A stretch of DNA of 38,083 nt, taken from assembly GCA_030426325.1 (NCBI GenBank), contig JAUHYO010000003.1:1-38083 (forward strand). The letters run 5' to 3'. A program made the translations under genes and the position numbers. Under the pieces are notes generated by a model. That model worked only from the letters and a program-made list of their open reading frames with translations, ran no database searches and was not told where the DNA came from. Positions 8,150 to 17,604 of this stretch are shown piece by piece. This stretch comes from Gammaproteobacteria bacterium. GTDB lineage: Bacteria; Pseudomonadota; Gammaproteobacteria; Steroidobacterales; Woeseiaceae. The stretch's first letter is position 1. Each line of letters starts with the position of its first letter.

Positions 8150-8168
8150 GTCTTCGCATCTAATTCTT

Positions 8169-11100
8169 ATGAACCTCACAGAACTGAGTACCCGGCAGTG
8201 GCCCTCGGTGGCCGTTGCTGTCGCACTGGTCGCCCTGTTCGGGCTAACCTCGATCTCTTCATTGCCGATCCAGCTGCTTCCGAATATTGAGGAACCGCAG
8301 ATTTCGGTCGCCAACTTCTGGCGCGCGGCAGCGCCGGAAGAAATGGAAGCGAACATCATCGAGCCCCAGGAAAATGTGTTGCGCAACACGCCAGGGCTTA
8401 CCGACATCAGTTCTTTTATCGGGCGCGGTTCAGGTTTCGTCAATCTTACTTTCGCGGTCGGCACCGATATGCAGACGGCCAAGCTCGATGTCATCAATAA
8501 CCTGAACCAGGCGCCACCGCGCCCGGCCGATGCGATTGAACCACAGGTCAATGAAGGCGGCGGTCCCCAGACACCGGGTGCTGCTTCATTGCTCGTGCGT
8601 GTTCTGCCCGGCAATCCGGATCGCGAACTCGCGAACTACCAGAAACTGATCGAAGACGAAGTCGAGCCCAGGCTGGCGCGCATTCCCGGTGTCTCGCAGG
8701 TATTTCTAGCCGGCGAACAGCCGCGCGAACTGCATATCACATTCGACTCCTACCGCGCTGCTGCCCTGGGTATCCAGGTCAATGACATCATCGCGACCGT
8801 CTCGCGCGGCACGGATTCATCCGGCGGTTTTGCCGATGTCGGTCGTCGCCAATACACCGTCCGCTTTGTTGGCCAGTTTGATCCCGACGAACTCAACCAG
8901 CAGATCGTCGGCTGGAGCAACGAAAGACCGATTTATCTCAGTGAAGTGGCCGACGTCGAAATCGTACCGCGCAAACAGGACGGATTTACCTTGCGAAACG
9001 GCTATCCGTCCTACTACATCACGGTACAACGTGATTTTGATGCCAATACCGTCACGATCCTCGACGAAATCAACAAGGTCATCGTCGAGCTCAATGAAGG
9101 CCCGCTTGCCGAGGCAGGCCTGGCGATTGATCTGAGTTTTGATGCATCCGTTCACATCCGCCGCGCCATTGCACTGGTCCAGGGCAACCTTGGCCTGGGT
9201 TTGCTGCTGGCCATCGCGGTCTTGTATTTCCTGATGCGAAGTCGCCGCGCGACATTCCTGGTCACAGCAACGGTTCCTTTATCGATACTGGTTGCATTCG
9301 TCGCGTTGCGGCTGTTCGACAAGTCGCTGAACGTCATCTCACTGGCCGGGCTCGCGTTTGCCGTTGGGCTGGTCATGGACGCGGCCATTGTCACACTGGA
9401 GAATATCGTCCGCGTTCGCCAGAGCGGCGCGAGTCTGGCGGATGCCGTGCAGTCCGGCACGAAGCAAATTACCGGCGCCCTGTTTGCATCGACAGTGACC
9501 AGTGTGGCGATCTTCGTACCGGTGTTGTTCATGGAAGGTATGGAAGGCCAGCTGTTTCAGGATCTTGCACTGACGATTGCCGTCGCAGTATCGGCCTCTT
9601 TCCTCATCGCAATCACCGTCCTTCCGGTCGCCGCCAACTTTATGCTCAGGGATGAAGACAGTGACCCTTGCAAGCACTGGTGGACGGCGATTTCCAACTT
9701 TGTCATGAAACTGACGCGCACGCCGGCACGCTGTGGCGCGTGGATCACAGGCATCCTCGGTTCATCGATCCTGGCCGTGATATTGCTCGTCCCGCAGGCA
9801 AACCTGTTGCCGCAGGCACCGTCCGACTCACTGAATGCGTTTTTCAGCATGCCGCCAGGCGGCACCGTCGAGATGATGGAAACAGAGATCGCCGGCACCA
9901 TTGTCGAACGACTCAAGCCCTATATGGATCATGAACAACAGCCGTATATTCGCGGCTACAACCTGTCGGCCTTCGGTACGTTCAATGCCTTGTTCATCTA
10001 TCCGCAGGATCCCGATCGCATTGAAGAAATGATCGACATCGTGCAGAACCAGGTGCTGGTCGACTTGCCGGATACCCAGGCATTTGTGCAGCGTTCGTCA
10101 TTGCTGAATTTCGGTTTTAACGGCGGCGGCAGCATTAATGTCGACTTGCAGGGACCCGACATCAACGTACTCTCCGAGCTCGCTGTGTCCGGCATGGGAA
10201 TCATCAACGAAGCCATGCCGGGGGCGCAGGTTCGGCCAATACCGGGGCTCGCTATTGCCGAACCCGAATTGCAGCTCGTGCCGAACGACCGCCGTATAAC
10301 CGCCGCAGGCCTTGACCGCGGCACCGTCGCCAACATCGTGCGCGCGATGACGAGCGGCACATTTGTCGGCGAATACTTTGATGGCAATGACCGCATGGAC
10401 ATGATTCTCAAAGGACCGACCTGGAGCTCGCCCGAAGAGCTCGCCGCGATACCTGTAGCGACACCGCTGGCGGGCATCCAGACCATCGGAGAACTGACAG
10501 AAATTCGGCGCACGGTCGGCCCGACCCAGCTCCGGCGCGTCAACGGCCAACGGACGCTGACACTCTCGGTAACCCCGCCTGCCGAAATGACCGTCGAGGA
10601 AGCCCTGGATACGCTGCGCAATGTCGCCGGACCAGAGCTCGGCAAGATACTGCCGGACGGTGTCAGCGTCGCCTACAGCGGAACCGCCGATCGGCTTGAA
10701 GCCGCGTTTTCAACGATGCAGGCAAATCTCGCGATCGCTGCCATTGTGCTCCTGATGATACTTGCGGCAATGTTCCGCTCGGTCTGGGATGCGCTGCTCG
10801 TCATGCTGGCCATGCCACTTGCAATTGCAGGCGGAGTCGTTGCGCTCAGAATTCTCAATCTGTTCAGTCGCCAGCCTATGGACTTGCTGACAACCATCGG
10901 ATTTCTCATCCTGCTCGGGCTGGTCGTGAACAATGCCATCCTGTTGGTAATGCAAACCCGCAGTGGTGAAAAAAGCGGACTCGACCGCCATGAGGCCGTC
11001 GCCGATGCGGTGCGTATCAGGGCGCGTCCCATTTATATGAGTACGCTGACCAGTATTTTCGGGATGATGCCATTGATGCTCGTGCCCGGAGTGGGCTCGC

Positions 11101-11270
11101 AAATTTATCGCGGCTTGGCCACGGTCATCATCGGCGGCATGTTTGTCAGCGCCCTGTTCACGCTCATCCTGATGCCGAGCATCCTGCGCCTGCCGCCCCT
11201 GTCAATAACCGGGCTGTTTCGAAAACGCCCGGTCCCAGAAAATGTATCCGGAGCAACCGCCGATGCGTAG
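8169..11270 (+). CDS. RND-family efflux permease
   Basis: Inner-membrane proton-driven RND transporter (1033 aa) with the classic layout: TM1 near the N-terminus, a large periplasmic loop, TM2-6, a second large loop, TM7-12. The first motif reads GLVMDAAIVTLEN: the first proton-relay Asp (AcrB D407) is kept as D404 but the second (D408) is Ala. In TM10 the AcrB K940 region reads GLVVNNAILLVMQ, with no Lys. That pattern suggests a non-AcrB drug/metabolite branch. ATG 8169 (MNLTELSTRQWPS) fits the family N-terminus; a GTG at 8133 in the same frame is possible but sits in a hairpin. The stop overlaps the adaptor start. No outer-membrane channel gene is nearby, so it probably uses a TolC-like protein from elsewhere. 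Substrate unknown. Confidence 0.92.
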   Translation: MNLTELSTRQWPSVAVAVALVALFGLTSISSLPIQLLPNIEEPQISVANFWRAAAPEEMEANIIEPQENVLRNTPGLTDISSFIGRGSGFVNLTFAVGTDMQTAKLDVINNLNQAPPRPADAIEPQVNEGGGPQTPGAASLLVRVLPGNPDRELANYQKLIEDEVEPRLARIPGVSQVFLAGEQPRELHITFDSYRAAALGIQVNDIIATVSRGTDSSGGFADVGRRQYTVRFVGQFDPDELNQQIVGWSNERPIYLSEVADVEIVPRKQDGFTLRNGYPSYYITVQRDFDANTVTILDEINKVIVELNEGPLAEAGLAIDLSFDASVHIRRAIALVQGNLGLGLLLAIAVLYFLMRSRRATFLVTATVPLSILVAFVALRLFDKSLNVISLAGLAFAVGLVMDAAIVTLENIVRVRQSGASLADAVQSGTKQITGALFASTVTSVAIFVPVLFMEGMEGQLFQDLALTIAVAVSASFLIAITVLPVAANFMLRDEDSDPCKHWWTAISNFVMKLTRTPARCGAWITGILGSSILAVILLVPQANLLPQAPSDSLNAFFSMPPGGTVEMMETEIAGTIVERLKPYMDHEQQPYIRGYNLSAFGTFNALFIYPQDPDRIEEMIDIVQNQVLVDLPDTQAFVQRSSLLNFGFNGGGSINVDLQGPDINVLSELAVSGMGIINEAMPGAQVRPIPGLAIAEPELQLVPNDRRITAAGLDRGTVANIVRAMTSGTFVGEYFDGNDRMDMILKGPTWSSPEELAAIPVATPLAGIQTIGELTEIRRTVGPTQLRRVNGQRTLTLSVTPPAEMTVEEALDTLRNVAGPELGKILPDGVSVAYSGTADRLEAAFSTMQANLAIAAIVLLMILAAMFRSVWDALLVMLAMPLAIAGGVVALRILNLFSRQPMDLLTTIGFLILLGLVVNNAILLVMQTRSGEKSGLDRHEAVADAVRIRARPIYMSTLTSIFGMMPLMLVPGVGSQIYRGLATVIIGGMFVSALFTLILMPSILRLPPLSITGLFRKRPVPENVSGATADA

Positions 11271-12369
11271 AAATACAAATACCCTGAACGTTTCGCCGCT
11301 ACTGCTGCTCTCGCTGGTTGTTGCGCTGCCCGCGCTTGCACAGCAATCAGCGCCTGCCAGTGTCGTCCAGGTCGCCCATGTGTCGCGGACCGAACTTGCC
11401 CCAACGGTTGCCGTTCCCGGCACGGTTTTCAGCCGCAACGATCTGCAGATCACGGCCGGCGTTGCCGGTCAGCTCACTGACGTCGCCGAGCCCGGCACTT
11501 ACGTCGAGAAAGGCCAGTCGATCGCCCGAATCGACAGTCGCCCCCTGCTACTGCAACGCGCCGAACAGGAAGCCTTGTTGGAGCGCGCTGAAATTAATGT
11601 CAGGCAACTTGAAAGCCAGTTGCGCCGCCAGCGCGAACTCGGCGGATCGAACCTCGTTTCCGAATTCGAGATCGAACAAACCGAAGCCAACCGGGATCTC
11701 GCAATCAGCGATGCCAACATTACCCGCGTTCGCATCCGGCAGATCGAAGACCAGATACAGCGAGCCAATATTCGCGCGCCATTCGCGGGTGTTGTGATCA
11801 GCCGCATGCGCAACGCCGGCGAAGATGTTTCGCGTGGCGAAGTGCTGGGACAAATGACCGACATCCAGAACATGGAAGTCCGTGCTTTTGTTCCTCTCAA
11901 ACATCTTCCGCGGACGACGGTCGGAGACACGATCGAGATTTTTGCATCCAATGCAAATTACTTCGGCCGCATAAGGGCATTGGTGCCGACCGGTGATGTC
12001 CGTTCGCAGACTTTTGAGGCACGAATTGACCTGCCTCCCGGCGCGGCGGAAAACTGGACGGTCGGACAGCTCGTCAGCGTTGCGATTCCGATCAAGCAAC
12101 GAGAACTTTCGCTGACGGTACCTCGGGATGCTTTGGTTCTCCGAAGCGAGGGTTCCTTCGTGTTTCGCATCAATGACGAGAACAAGGCCGAACGAATAAA
12201 AGTCGAGATCGGCGATTCGTCTGGCACGCTGGTTGCTGTCGCCGGCTCCCTGCTTGAAGGCGACCGGGTCGCCATTCGCGGCGCCGAGAACCTGCGTGAA
12301 GGATCTGACGTCAAGATCATGATGTCCGCTCAAGGTGCGGCGCCACAGTCATCTGCATCCGAAGGATAA
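11263..12369 (+). CDS. RND efflux periplasmic adaptor (membrane-fusion protein)
   Basis: 368-aa HlyD/AcrA-type adaptor that bridges the RND permease to an outer-membrane channel. Signal peptide to about residue 27 (ALPALAQ). A split lipoyl/barrel-sandwich domain follows (TAGVAGQLTDVAEPGTYVEK and NIRAPFAGVVISRMRNAGEDV). An alpha-hairpin of about 80 residues (QEALLERAEINVRQLESQL) lies between its halves. Beta-barrel and membrane-proximal domains complete it. ATG 11263 has GGAG nine bases upstream and overlaps the permease stop by 8 bp, implying translational coupling; an upstream ATG (11242) lacks this. The permease-first order is the reverse of acrAB. No lipobox is seen. Confidence 0.9.
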   Translation: MRRNTNTLNVSPLLLLSLVVALPALAQQSAPASVVQVAHVSRTELAPTVAVPGTVFSRNDLQITAGVAGQLTDVAEPGTYVEKGQSIARIDSRPLLLQRAEQEALLERAEINVRQLESQLRRQRELGGSNLVSEFEIEQTEANRDLAISDANITRVRIRQIEDQIQRANIRAPFAGVVISRMRNAGEDVSRGEVLGQMTDIQNMEVRAFVPLKHLPRTTVGDTIEIFASNANYFGRIRALVPTGDVRSQTFEARIDLPPGAAENWTVGQLVSVAIPIKQRELSLTVPRDALVLRSEGSFVFRINDENKAERIKVEIGDSSGTLVAVAGSLLEGDRVAIRGAENLREGSDVKIMMSAQGAAPQSSASEG

Positions 12370-12420
12370 CCACTACACCGCCTGCCGCCGTTCGCGTTCC
12401 CGCGCTCCGATAACGACGAA

Positions 12421-12461
12421 ACCATCCGGACCGGCACTAGTACACGGGAGGTGCGGATGGT
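12421..12461. repeat. Inverted repeat after the efflux operon
   Basis: ACCATCCG (12421-12428) and CGGATGGT (12454-12461) are perfect 8-bp complements around a 25-nt loop in the 134-bp gap between the adaptor gene and the DUF4826 gene. There is no T tract, so it is a weak terminator candidate or a regulatory site; nothing else is evident in the gap. Confidence 0.3.
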
Positions 12462-12503
12462 ACTTTAACGCCTCGAAAATTGGGTACTGCGCGGGAGAGG
12501 CAA

Positions 12504-12968
12504 ATGGCGGAATCAAAGGCGAACGCTGAAAAAGAAGCGTTGGAAGCCTGGTACAAACCCTTGCTGGATCAGGTCGTGAAGGAAATGATCCGGATCAAGG
12601 CAGTGACCGGTGTCGCTGTTCAAGCGAGCCCGGCCTGGATGGTTCCGCACGACATTCTCATCGCCAAGGTCTGGGGAATGGATAATGAAGCTGACTTCGT
12701 CTGGACTATTTCTGTCGACAAGTTGATTGCGGACTATGTAGCAGGCTCGCTGGCGAAATCCCCAAGAGAGGTCGCCCGGCATTTTTCGCTGAAATGGCAA
12801 CTGGATGCCGACCGGATAGCCAGCCTGGAGACAGTCAAGGCACCCGTAGCCGATGGCGGGAACAGCATGCAGGCCTATTCAAAAAAGCTGATTCAATACG
12901 CTGAAACCCTTTATGACCTGGCCGAACGTGACGACGCCTGGCAGGAGTTGCAGCCGCTTGCCGAATAA
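12504..12968 (+). CDS. DUF4826-like protein
   Basis: 154-aa soluble protein without signal peptide or membrane segment. The pattern PAWMVPHDILIAKVWG, then FVWTISVDKLIADYVAG, then SPREVARHFSLKWQ recalls DUF4826 (PAW...VW...W.I.GDLP.DYV...PRE..R.F...W), a family of unknown function. ATG 12504 is preceded by a strong GGGAGAGG ribosome-binding site, preferable to TTG at 12480. It ends six bases before the next gene, a sulfotransferase-like protein, so the two likely form an operon. No function can be assigned; family assignment is from memory of the motif and moderately sure. Confidence 0.65.
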   Translation: MAESKANAEKEALEAWYKPLLDQVVKEMIRIKAVTGVAVQASPAWMVPHDILIAKVWGMDNEADFVWTISVDKLIADYVAGSLAKSPREVARHFSLKWQLDADRIASLETVKAPVADGGNSMQAYSKKLIQYAETLYDLAERDDAWQELQPLAE

Positions 12969-12974
12969 TCAGAA

Positions 12975-14030
12975 ATGACGGCCGAAGACCTGATAAATGA
13001 TCCCGGCTTTCTGGCGTACAAGCTTGATTTCGAAACGGAGAACGTAGAGTTTCTACCGGTCGACCGTGATGAAATACGCCAGGTCCCGAGCCTGAAACGG
13101 GGAAATTTCGATCCAGGCAAGAAATCTCACGCGGTGCCACTCGCCAAAATTGTGGACCTGCTGCAATCGCATGAACCCGAACAGTCCGGCAGCCCTCCAC
13201 AGTTTATTTTTCATACAGCCTACTGTGCATCGACGTTTCTTTCGCGTTGCCTCGATGTCGATGGCCTAAGCCTAAGCCTGCGCGAACCCCAATTAATCCT
13301 CGACGCCGCGAACGCGAAGCGGCTGCAGTGGCGTTCACGAACGACAAGCTTGGATTTCAGTCGCCTGCCCGACCTGGCTGTGAAGCTGCTGCGAAAGCAC
13401 GCTACGGGATCCGAGAAACTGATCATCAAACCCATCAATTGCGTCAACAACATAATTCCCGAGTTGTTACAGGCCAGCGGCGCAACCCGCTCGCTGATGC
13501 TGTTTACCGATGTACGTAATTTCGCGCTGTCATCGCTAAGGAAAGGCGAAGGTGGCAAACAGACTGTCCGCTCGATGTTCGACTTGTTGCGCTGTGATTT
13601 TCCTCACCTCGCCAACCTGCAGTTAACACATACAATTCATATGACTGACCTGAGAATCATCATGACCCTGTGGCGATTGCAGATCGAGCAGGCGAAAGTG
13701 GCGCTTCAGGAATTCGCCGCTCGCAAAGAGATGGCGTCCCTGTACGGCGAGAACCTCATCCATCAGCCCCTGGAAGCACTGCAAGTGGTCAACGAGTATT
13801 TGCAGATTGGCCTTTCATCGCAGCAACTCACGGACATTGTCGGCAGTGACGCCCGTTTTACCGACGCGAAAAACGCGGGCCAGCGATTCAGCCTTGAGCA
13901 GCGCGAGGAACGCTACCGGAAACTCGAAGAGTACTTCGGTCGTGATCTGGATGACGGGCTCGAGTGGTTGCTTCGAAACAACCCCGGCACACAATTACGT
14001 CCTGAACTGCAGGGTGAACTCTTGAGCTGA
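12975..14030 (+). CDS. Sulfotransferase-like P-loop protein, altered PAPS loop
   Basis: 351-aa cytoplasmic protein, clearly related to the gene at 19515-20567: both have a DEIR...(L) segment near residues 32-50 and an FxxHxxxCxSTxLSRxL motif. Here it reads IFHTAYCASTFLSRCL (C84), followed by LREPQL. This matches in position the 5'-phosphosulfate-binding loop (PRSGTTLL) and the following Glu of Sulfotransfer_3 enzymes, but the loop Arg is replaced by Cys. A plausible 3'-phosphate segment is LMLFTDVRNFALSSLRKG (R..S). Follows the DUF4826 gene by 6 bp and converges with the next gene. It may be a divergent sulfotransferase or a P-loop protein with another substrate. Confidence 0.65.
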   Translation: MTAEDLINDPGFLAYKLDFETENVEFLPVDRDEIRQVPSLKRGNFDPGKKSHAVPLAKIVDLLQSHEPEQSGSPPQFIFHTAYCASTFLSRCLDVDGLSLSLREPQLILDAANAKRLQWRSRTTSLDFSRLPDLAVKLLRKHATGSEKLIIKPINCVNNIIPELLQASGATRSLMLFTDVRNFALSSLRKGEGGKQTVRSMFDLLRCDFPHLANLQLTHTIHMTDLRIIMTLWRLQIEQAKVALQEFAARKEMASLYGENLIHQPLEALQVVNEYLQIGLSSQQLTDIVGSDARFTDAKNAGQRFSLEQREERYRKLEEYFGRDLDDGLEWLLRNNPGTQLRPELQGELLS

Positions 14031-14051
14031 TGGCCACCCTCTCCTGCGACG

Positions 14052-15578
14052 CTACTCAGTCCGCAACTCATAAAGCATCGGTTGCAGGAACTCCTCATAC
14101 CGCTCCCAAAGTGCCACGGAGCTTCGATACATGGGTTGGCGCACCTGCGCCGCACTCGCGGTCCTGACGACAGCCTCTGTTTTCTCGAACGTAATGCAGT
14201 TTCCCTCGAATTCGAGATCACAGGCCGACAACAGCTTCCGAATTTCCTGGTCTGGATTGGCCGTCAGGTCTTCGTAGCGTACATCGTAGATCTTGCCTGG
14301 CAATGCCGCGTGCCAGTGCTGCATCAGCTCGCTGTACAGATTATAGAATTGCGCAATACTCTTGAGCTCGTACGCAAATCGATAATTACCGGTTGTGAAG
14401 TTCTGTTTGAATATTGACAGGCAGGTATCCCGCGCGTCCCTGACACAATGAATAATCTTCGCGTTGGGTAAGGCGACACTGATGATTCCAATCATCATCA
14501 TGTTAAACGGCATCTTGTCGGTTACGCGTTGGGCGTCATTATTGAGTATCGCGAGCTGCTGAAGATAGGTCGCTCCAATCTCATCGAAAATGCCGGGCGA
14601 GTAAGTATCCAGCGCCTGGTACTCAAAATTGTTGGCCGCATTGAGGAAGCGATTGGTTCCCAGCCCGAATAGGGTATCGAGCTCACCTGCACCGTACACA
14701 CTCGAATGGCTGGCGATGATTTTTTCCACCAGTGACGTTCCTGAACGGGGCATGCCGAGAATGAAAATTGGACGACTGGACGATTGGCCGGTTGCTTGCA
14801 GCTTGCTCAGGCCTTCCCGGCTAAAGCATTCGATAATGCTCCTCATCAGCGACCGGTCGCTTTCAATGTCGTAGTGAAACTCCGAGCGCCTCAGGTCATT
14901 GCCGGACTGAAGATAGCCAAACGCTTCGGCGTAATCTCCAAGGTCCTCAAACGCCTTCGCCAAGCCAAACGCGAGGTGTATTTTTGCGTCCTTGGGAAGA
15001 TTCTCTTTCTGATACAAACCGAGCATTTGATCGATATGCGGGTCCGACCGGTCGCGGTATTTATGAATACCGGAATAAGTGAAATGTGCCTGCGTGTAGT
15101 CCGGTTGCTGCTTCATTATTTGTTGGTAAAGCGTCGATGCTTCGGCCAGTTTTCCTTGCGATTTCAGAATATTGGCGAGCATGTACTTCGCAATATGGAA
15201 ATACTCGTGGTCGGACAGGACATGTCGGTAGGTCCTGGCCGCCCTGTCGAGGTCACCGGCCAGTTGATAACTGTCCGCAAGATGCATCTGGGCCTCAAGA
15301 AAGCCCGGGTCGATCGCGAGTGCCTTTTTCCACAGCGAATCCGCCTCGTCCCGGCGCCCGGACTGCGCGCAAATCGATGCGAGCCGGCAGAAAAGTTCGG
15401 GGGTTCTGATCTTGTCAGCAATCAGGGCACGATAGGCGGCCTCAGCTGCCTCCAATTGTCCGACCGAATGCGCGTGCACGGCCTGTTGAAGCCTGGCTTT
15501 TTGCTGGCTGGATACCGGCGGTCGCAGCTTGATCGCCTTAATGCGCTTTTTGCCCGACTGTTGACGTTTATTTGCCAT
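14052..15578 (-). CDS. TPR-repeat sulfotransferase
   Basis: 508-aa two-part protein. Residues about 25-250 are tetratricopeptide repeats (e.g. AEAAYRALIADKIRTPELF, LAEASTLYQQIMKQQPDY). The C-terminal half is a Sulfotransfer_3 domain related to tyrosylprotein sulfotransferases: 5'-PSB loop GMPRSGTSLVEK (about 273-284), a downstream catalytic-type Glu in GAGELDTL, and the 3'-phosphate motif CVRDARDTCLSIF. It starts with a basic MANKRQQSGKKRIKAIK and has no signal peptide. It is the last gene of a minus-strand operon (2OG oxygenase, TPR-sulfotransferase, this gene; 30-bp gap). The likely reaction is PAPS-dependent sulfonation of a protein or other acceptor held by the TPRs; the acceptor is unknown. 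Confidence 0.88.
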   Translation of the reverse strand: MANKRQQSGKKRIKAIKLRPPVSSQQKARLQQAVHAHSVGQLEAAEAAYRALIADKIRTPELFCRLASICAQSGRRDEADSLWKKALAIDPGFLEAQMHLADSYQLAGDLDRAARTYRHVLSDHEYFHIAKYMLANILKSQGKLAEASTLYQQIMKQQPDYTQAHFTYSGIHKYRDRSDPHIDQMLGLYQKENLPKDAKIHLAFGLAKAFEDLGDYAEAFGYLQSGNDLRRSEFHYDIESDRSLMRSIIECFSREGLSKLQATGQSSSRPIFILGMPRSGTSLVEKIIASHSSVYGAGELDTLFGLGTNRFLNAANNFEYQALDTYSPGIFDEIGATYLQQLAILNNDAQRVTDKMPFNMMMIGIISVALPNAKIIHCVRDARDTCLSIFKQNFTTGNYRFAYELKSIAQFYNLYSELMQHWHAALPGKIYDVRYEDLTANPDQEIRKLLSACDLEFEGNCITFEKTEAVVRTASAAQVRQPMYRSSVALWERYEEFLQPMLYELRTE

Positions 15579-15608
15579 CGCTAGCCACCCTCGGCCTTCG
15601 ACGACACA

Positions 15609-17594
15609 TCAATTCCCGGCGGCATCGTCAGTTTGCCCAACCGTCATCCTGAGCGGCTCCAGAAAGGCCTCGTAGTTTTTCCAGTGCTGCAATGCATCCG
15701 AATACAGTGGTTGACGTACCTGCTCGGCGCTGGGTGTGGACACCGCTCGCTCGTTCAGATGAAAACTGAGGCACGCCTCTTCAAACTCCAGGCCGCAATA
15801 GTGAAGCATCGTCGAGACTGTCGCATCAAAATCTGCAACCAGGTCTTCGTACTGCACTGTCAGAATCTGGCCGGGCAGTACCGCATGCCAATAATCCATG
15901 AGTTGGATGTAGTCATTGTAGTACTTTCCGATCGTTTCAAGGTCGTAGGAAAACCGGAAGCTGTCGGCAAAAAACTGTTTGTAGATACTCCAGCCACTCG
16001 CCATTGGATTGCGGCGTATGTCGATAATTCGAGCGTTGGGGAACAGCGTTTTGATCAGGCCGATGTGCTGAAAGTTGTGCGGCGCCTTGTCAATGAAGCG
16101 CGGTGCATGCTGGCGGTATTGCCGCGCAAAATCGAGGTATCTTTGCGCAAGGTCACTTATCTGCTGCGCACCCAGGTGAACCATTGCCAGTGGGTATTGC
16201 CGCTGCTCCACCTGAGGCTGACTCGGGTCGCTCACATCACGAACGATGGACACGATCTCGTCAAGTTCTTGCGTTGCATCGACCTGGCTGTGGCTGGCGA
16301 GGATCTGCTCAAGCAGCGTGGATCCGCTGCGGGGCAAACCAACGATAAAGATCGGTGCATCCGTATCGTTGCCGGCCGCTCTCCTGTCGGAGAAATACTC
16401 TTGGGTAAAAACTGTGCTAAACAGCTCGTTCTGACCGGAGTACGGCGATGGGCGAAGCGCAGCATACTCGGTGTTCGCCGCATTGTAGTACTCGAAGCTC
16501 TTCGCGTACTGGCCGGCATCTTCGTGCGCTTTACCGAGAGCAAACTGAATCAACACGCTGTTTAATGGCTTGAGCTGCCCGGACAACTGCAGCGCCGACA
16601 TCGCGGCGATCTCGGCCTCGGAAAACCGGTAGGTCTTCATGTCGGCAAGCTCCCAGTAAGCCTGACCCGACGTCGAGTCAGCTTCAATAGCCTGCTGATA
16701 GCAATTCGTCGCAGCAGCTGAGTCACCAATCGTTTTCAGCAGTTTCCCCAGGGCCAGCAAACGCAACGCTTTCTTATCGTCAAGCGTTACCAGCACCCGG
16801 TAGAGCTCAATAGCCTCGTCAAATCTTCCCAGGTAATAGAGTAATTCCGCTTTAAGGTCGTACACCTCGATTTTTTCCGGCGCAAGGTCGATCAGTTGCT
16901 CACACTGATCAAGCGCCTCACGGTATCGACGACTGGCAAGCAGGGAATAAGCGTAGTCGAGCCTGAGGCCGGCTTCACGTGGTCGCGTTTCGACGCAACG
17001 CGCGAGCGTTGATGTACTGAACTCGTAATGGCGGAACTGTCGCGCGATCCGCGACAACAGTCGCAGCGTGCGAACCTCGTTCGGCACCAGCTGCAGCAAT
17101 TGCCGGCACATTCCGTCAGCGGCCTGGAAGTCGCCTTTCATGTACGCCTGTTCAGCAGTAAGCAACCGGGCATTGAATGTCTGAATCATCTTCAGTTGGT
17201 TCAGCGCATCCTGGCTCGCGGCATTCTGCCCGGCTTGCTTCAGGATTTCGCCCAGCTGTTTCCAGCTCTCGACAATCTCGGGCCTGGTCGCCGTAACGTC
17301 GTTGAGTAACCCAATTGCCGCGTCGTACTCCTCGTTTCGGGCAAGAATTTTCGCGAGCTCCACTTTCGCTTGCGCCGCATCCGGACGGTGATCGATCAGT
17401 CGTTCGAGTGCCTGCCTCGCTTCCTGGACTTCATCGCAAAGCAGGTGGCAGCGCGCAAGGAGTAGCAACTTGCCCGAGTCCGGCGGAGTCTCATCCAATG
17501 CGTCGCCGAGATCACGTTTTACATTGGCGACGTCTTTGGGCAGCTGAGCTGCAAGTTGATTCAGGGACTTGTTCTTAAGGTGTGCTTCGAGCAT
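15609..17594 (-). CDS. TPR-repeat sulfotransferase, long form
   Basis: 661-aa paralogue of the preceding enzyme with a longer TPR array (about 1-380). The Sulfotransfer_3 domain follows: GLPRSGSTLLEQ (about residue 416), SHSQVDATQELDEI with the conserved Glu, DIRRNPMASGWSIYKQFF as 3'-phosphate motif, and the family-typical LTVQYEDLVADF. The C-terminus (RQPLYSDALQHWKNYEAFLEPL) closely matches the ends of the 508- and 543-aa paralogues, suggesting a common fold edge. It starts 10 bp after the 2OG oxygenase stop, so the two are co-transcribed. Predicted to use PAPS; acceptor unknown. No signal peptide. Confidence 0.88.
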   Translation of the reverse strand: MLEAHLKNKSLNQLAAQLPKDVANVKRDLGDALDETPPDSGKLLLLARCHLLCDEVQEARQALERLIDHRPDAAQAKVELAKILARNEEYDAAIGLLNDVTATRPEIVESWKQLGEILKQAGQNAASQDALNQLKMIQTFNARLLTAEQAYMKGDFQAADGMCRQLLQLVPNEVRTLRLLSRIARQFRHYEFSTSTLARCVETRPREAGLRLDYAYSLLASRRYREALDQCEQLIDLAPEKIEVYDLKAELLYYLGRFDEAIELYRVLVTLDDKKALRLLALGKLLKTIGDSAAATNCYQQAIEADSTSGQAYWELADMKTYRFSEAEIAAMSALQLSGQLKPLNSVLIQFALGKAHEDAGQYAKSFEYYNAANTEYAALRPSPYSGQNELFSTVFTQEYFSDRRAAGNDTDAPIFIVGLPRSGSTLLEQILASHSQVDATQELDEIVSIVRDVSDPSQPQVEQRQYPLAMVHLGAQQISDLAQRYLDFARQYRQHAPRFIDKAPHNFQHIGLIKTLFPNARIIDIRRNPMASGWSIYKQFFADSFRFSYDLETIGKYYNDYIQLMDYWHAVLPGQILTVQYEDLVADFDATVSTMLHYCGLEFEEACLSFHLNERAVSTPSAEQVRQPLYSDALQHWKNYEAFLEPLRMTVGQTDDAAGN

Positions 17595-17604
17595 GAATAA
17601 CCTG

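Noticed and set aside
8133-8168. GTG start for the RND permease
   Set aside because: In frame, but it adds 12 non-family residues and lies in a hairpin; ATG 8169 matches the usual RND N-terminus. Not excluded.
14784-15584. 266-codon plus-strand frame opposite a TPR-sulfotransferase
   Set aside because: Antisense to a gene with clear TPR and sulfotransferase motifs; no ribosome-binding site or domain. The similar 310-codon frame at 15633-16565 was rejected for the same reason.
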